A stretch of DNA of 64,000 bases from Diplocarpon mali. Taxonomy: Eukaryota > Ascomycota > Leotiomycetes > Helotiales > Drepanopezizaceae. The translations under genes were made by a program, and so were the position numbers. The stretch lies in assembly GCA_024741835.1 (NCBI GenBank), contig JAENRP010000109.1:1-64000 (forward strand), in the 5' to 3' direction. Under the pieces are notes generated by a model. It was given only the letters and a program-made list of their open reading frames with translations. It ran no database searches and had not been told where the DNA came from. Below are positions 61,146 to 64,000 of the stretch, one piece after another. Position 1 is the first letter of the stretch. Each line of letters opens with the position of its first letter.

Positions 61146-61842
61146 GCGGTGTGGTTCTTCTGCTACTGAATACGAAAAGCCAAGTGCATCATATTCTCCA
61201 TAGACATCTTAATGTCCGACGGAGGGCTTGTTTTCATAAGTACTAACACTTTGTTTTCCTTGCAAGTCAACTGCAACTTAGGACAGGTTCCGAGTAGCTA
61301 TCTGTCGCTGGCGAGCATACCATGAAGAGTTATTGTACAAAGTGTTTTGATTAATTGTCATGGAAACGTGTAGGAGTCACGAGTACAAGATGTTGAAGTT
61401 CGAATTCCCAGCCACGCTCCCCTTGTTGACATGGGGTTTAGATAACAACCGCTATACCTCCGTACCGCCTGTCCATCCAGACCTCCCCCGGCAACGCTAA
61501 ACTCCATTCGGTTTGCGCACTCTCCCTGCCTGCCCCAAGCGCACTTCCCGCCTTCTCCTCGCACCTCTCACCCTGCAACTCGCACCTCTCCTCATACATG
61601 CGCCTCTCCGTCCAACTCCAACGTCTCTCGTTTGTACTTCATTTCGTCTCCCGCAGCATCACGGCTTCGTGATATCGGGATTTCTTTCTTTCTTTTTGGT
61701 TAGGAAGGCGGGACATTCGTTGTTTTGGTGCCTGCAACTCGACTCGACGGGTCGGAGATCAAGAGGTCGGAGATCAAGAGAGCGGCAGAGGTCGAGGACA
61801 GGCGCGCGGATCTGGTGACGGACACAACACGAGGAGAGAAAC

Positions 61843-63939
61843 ATGTGGGAGGATTTCTTGGAGCCGGGCCACGATAGCAGCATCGATCCCTCGCAGCCAA
61901 AGAATGGGGGGTTTGATTTAGTCGAGTCGCTGGGAGAAGGAGTATCGCTCGGCACAGCTGTGCCAGCGCAGACAGGAGGTCGGAGAAAGGGCCCAAGCAC
62001 ACGAAAACAACGGCCGGGCAGCTTCAAAACAAGGACGCTTCTGCTGTCGGCTCTCACAACTATTCCAGGGGCAATGGCTCAGAGTTGTATATCGCTGTCG
62101 GGCTCAACGCAATGTCCTGCTTTCACCTCAGCGTCCGTCTCGACCGACAGCACTCTGGTTGGCTTGTTGTACGTATCGCCAACCAGGCGCAGGCATCCGG
62201 TCGTACAGCTAACAATTGTCTCTGCAGTCCTTTCTTGAGATCCGTGACTAGTACATCGACATTTGACGATCAATTGAGCGCCCACGTATCGACAAGTTAC
62301 GTTGAGCAGAAGTAAGTTCCACCCTGCGCAACAACTCCCTCTACTCAGCCTGATTCAATACGCAGGTACCAAACGCTTCTCGGTTGCGGCAACGTTAATC
62401 TCACGAACACCACCAATCTATACGCCCGTTTCACGACCTCAGTAATATGTAATGCATTAATCCAGAACTCTATAACACCGTGTGGGCTATCAGCGGATGC
62501 GTCTCGCCCTGTCTGTGCGAACACATGCGTAAGTCCATGGGCTTTCAGTAAAACTCTGATGACTAATGAAGTCGTAGGCCGAGTTTGCACAGAGCGAGGC
62601 CATCGTCGTTGCCAACGGCGAACTATGTTCAAATCCGAGTGCCAATGCTGATTCCCAAATTCGAGCCGATTTCACCAACTGCGCTCTGCCTGCCCAGTCG
62701 CTAACCGGCGCTTGCATAGACGGAGCCACGAATGAACCAAACAATTGTGGATTTGGCAGCAGCACTGTTGGTCTTTGCCAGTACTGTGCGGCTGGTGCGC
62801 AGAACAGCTCGGACACATGCTGCTACAATTCTAAAGCAGAAGAGAGATGTGCCAACGTTGTACTTCCAACCATTACTGGGTACATGACCTTTTCAACCAG
62901 TGCACCGACTGCAACAGCAACATCGTCCTCTTCGCCAACTGCTTCCGTCACATCAACACCAAGCCGGGGTGGATCCAAGGGACTCTCAGGAGGTGCTATC
63001 GCTGGGATTGTGATTGGGTCTATTGCTGGCTTAGTTCTCCTTGTGGGACTAATATTCCTTTTGATCTTTTGCATCCGCCGCAGACGCGGAAGTCAGTCTG
63101 GTAGCGTCTTCAACCAACCGAGTCCCGCCCGCATAGGTCAAACACAGGGGATGGCGTACAATGCAGCTGGTGTGAATCACAATGCTACTCCCGAAGGTTA
63201 CGAAGTCCTACCAGGCGGTAGAATCGCACGTATGTCAGCATTGGAAGGTCACTCGGGAGACTCGCCCCCTCGTGGAGGGGGGCTGGGCGGCATTGGACCC
63301 GAGGCGGCTGAGGCGGCTGGTGCATATGATTTAGGCCGAAAGAGGAACGAACAATCATCTTCTGACGAGTGCAGCCTAACATCACAATCGAATGGAATAG
63401 GAATACTCAGACCACCACCAACCGGTCGACGAACTGGATCGTTATCAAGTAACTCAGTCCTAGGACTGGACGATCCTCAGTCACCGATGTCTGGGAGTGG
63501 CGGAGGGATGTCTTCTCCTCAAGGCCTTGCCAGTCAGCAATCCGAGCAACTGCCATTTTTCAAGGATTACTATTCCCAAGATGAGATCCATCCAGGCGAC
63601 AAAGTTGCGACCCTCTGGGCATATCAGCCGAGAGCAAGTGACGAATTTGCACTTGAAAGGGGAGACATGCTCAAGGTCATAGGTATCTGGGATGATGGCT
63701 GGGCGACTGGCCTCATGACTGATGACCGGGCTGACGAGTGGGATGTCAAACGAAATGCTCAACGTGACAGTGGCGTGTCGAATACGTCCGGTCGTAGGCA
63801 CGAATCGCCAGCTGCTAGCGGGGAGATCAAAGCATTCCCTCTGGTTTGTGTCTGTTTGCCGGACCACTGGAGGAGGACCATAGAGGGCGACGGATCGACC
63901 GAAGCGGGTTCGAGTGCGCCCGCTGGCATGAAAGAATGA
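61843..63939 (+). CDS. single-pass membrane protein with cytoplasmic SH3 domain
   Basis: 644 aa in four exons (61843-62168, 62228-62311, 62366-62528, 62578-63939). A polar 65-residue N-terminus precedes a hydrophobic stretch TLLLSALTTIPGAMA that may be a signal peptide or anchor. A cysteine-rich, probably extracellular domain follows (about 80-300; CGNVNLTNTTN, CGLSAD, CYNSKAEERC), then a Ser/Thr-rich stalk. A transmembrane helix IAGIVIGSIAGLVLLVGLIF is followed by a basic stop-transfer CIRRRRG. The cytoplasmic tail is low-complexity. An SH3 domain lies near 540-640 (VATLWAYQPRASDEFALERG, GWATGLM, FPLVCVCLP), with an insertion of about 30 residues before its last strand. The order is like fungal Fus1-type proteins. 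If translation began at a later ATG, the N-terminus would be shorter. Confidence 0.82.
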
Positions 63940-64000
63940 GTGGACACCTACCACTGTTGCTAAATTTCTATTGTCCCACGACAGTGCCACTTCATCTTTG

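Larger units (their letters stand above)
58242..61842. other. 3.6-kb region without recognisable gene
   Basis: No coding sequence with family motifs is found on either strand; open frames are short and overlapping. It contains a G-run, a long pyrimidine tract and a long purine tract (listed separately), and a (GA)n run at 60761-60774. CT-rich sequence precedes the membrane-protein gene, so part of it is probably a long promoter and 5' leader. Confidence 0.55.

Overview
The window is nuclear DNA of a filamentous ascomycete (Pezizomycotina). The basis for this is gene style and content. Genes are compact and single, lie on both strands, and carry many short introns of about 42-60 nt with fungal donors and branch sites. 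The gene set includes Mdv1, Pkc1 with HR1-C2-C1-kinase order, a fungal Vps15, chorismate mutase and sugar-lactone and polyol enzymes. I cannot name the species. All gene models were built by hand from splice signals, reading-frame phase and family motifs; every multi-exon model keeps phase from start to stop.

Layout. 0-4.4 kb: a polyol (xylitol-type) dehydrogenase and a 3-exon NAD(P)-binding epimerase, both minus. 4.4-9.3 kb: about 5 kb without a recognisable gene, rich in minisatellites, inverted CACGTG sites, G-runs and tandem duplications. 9.3-17.3 kb: secreted lactonase-type beta-propeller (plus), CLC chloride transporter (minus), a small spliced gene of unknown function (minus, tentative), a histone-fold Dpb3/CHRAC-type subunit (plus), and spliceosomal U2A' (minus). 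17.7-31.1 kb: Vps15 (minus), a small conserved fungal protein (minus), Rieske Fe-S protein of complex III (plus), CCT alpha chaperonin (minus) and prolyl-tRNA synthetase (plus). 31.8-45.7 kb: Pkc1, short/branched-chain acyl-CoA dehydrogenase and an MFS transporter (all minus), EIF1AD-like protein (plus), Alg3 mannosyltransferase (minus), a mitochondrial coiled-coil protein (plus) and an acidic, probably nuclear protein (minus). 47-58.2 kb: aldo-keto reductase (minus) divergent from a monocarboxylate-type MFS transporter (plus), a gene remnant (minus), Mdv1 (minus), chorismate mutase (plus), Bcp1 (minus) and GMP synthase (plus). 58.2-61.8 kb: 3.6 kb with no recognisable gene. 61.8-63.9 kb: a single-pass membrane protein with a cytoplasmic SH3 domain (plus).

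Most of the content is housekeeping: signalling (Pkc1, Vps15), protein folding and translation (CCT1, ProRS, EIF1AD), splicing (U2A'), mitochondria (Rieske, Mdv1, ACAD), N-glycosylation (Alg3), aromatic amino-acid and GMP synthesis. I see no secondary-metabolite, CRISPR, phage or mating-type cluster, no tRNA or rRNA gene, and no intact transposon. The less ordinary features are two GC-AG introns, a tandem CAG acceptor, 16- and 17-nt exons, two different adjacent minisatellites, a small gene hidden in short exons, a truncated-looking gene remnant, and a divergent reductase/transporter pair with palindromes in its shared control region.
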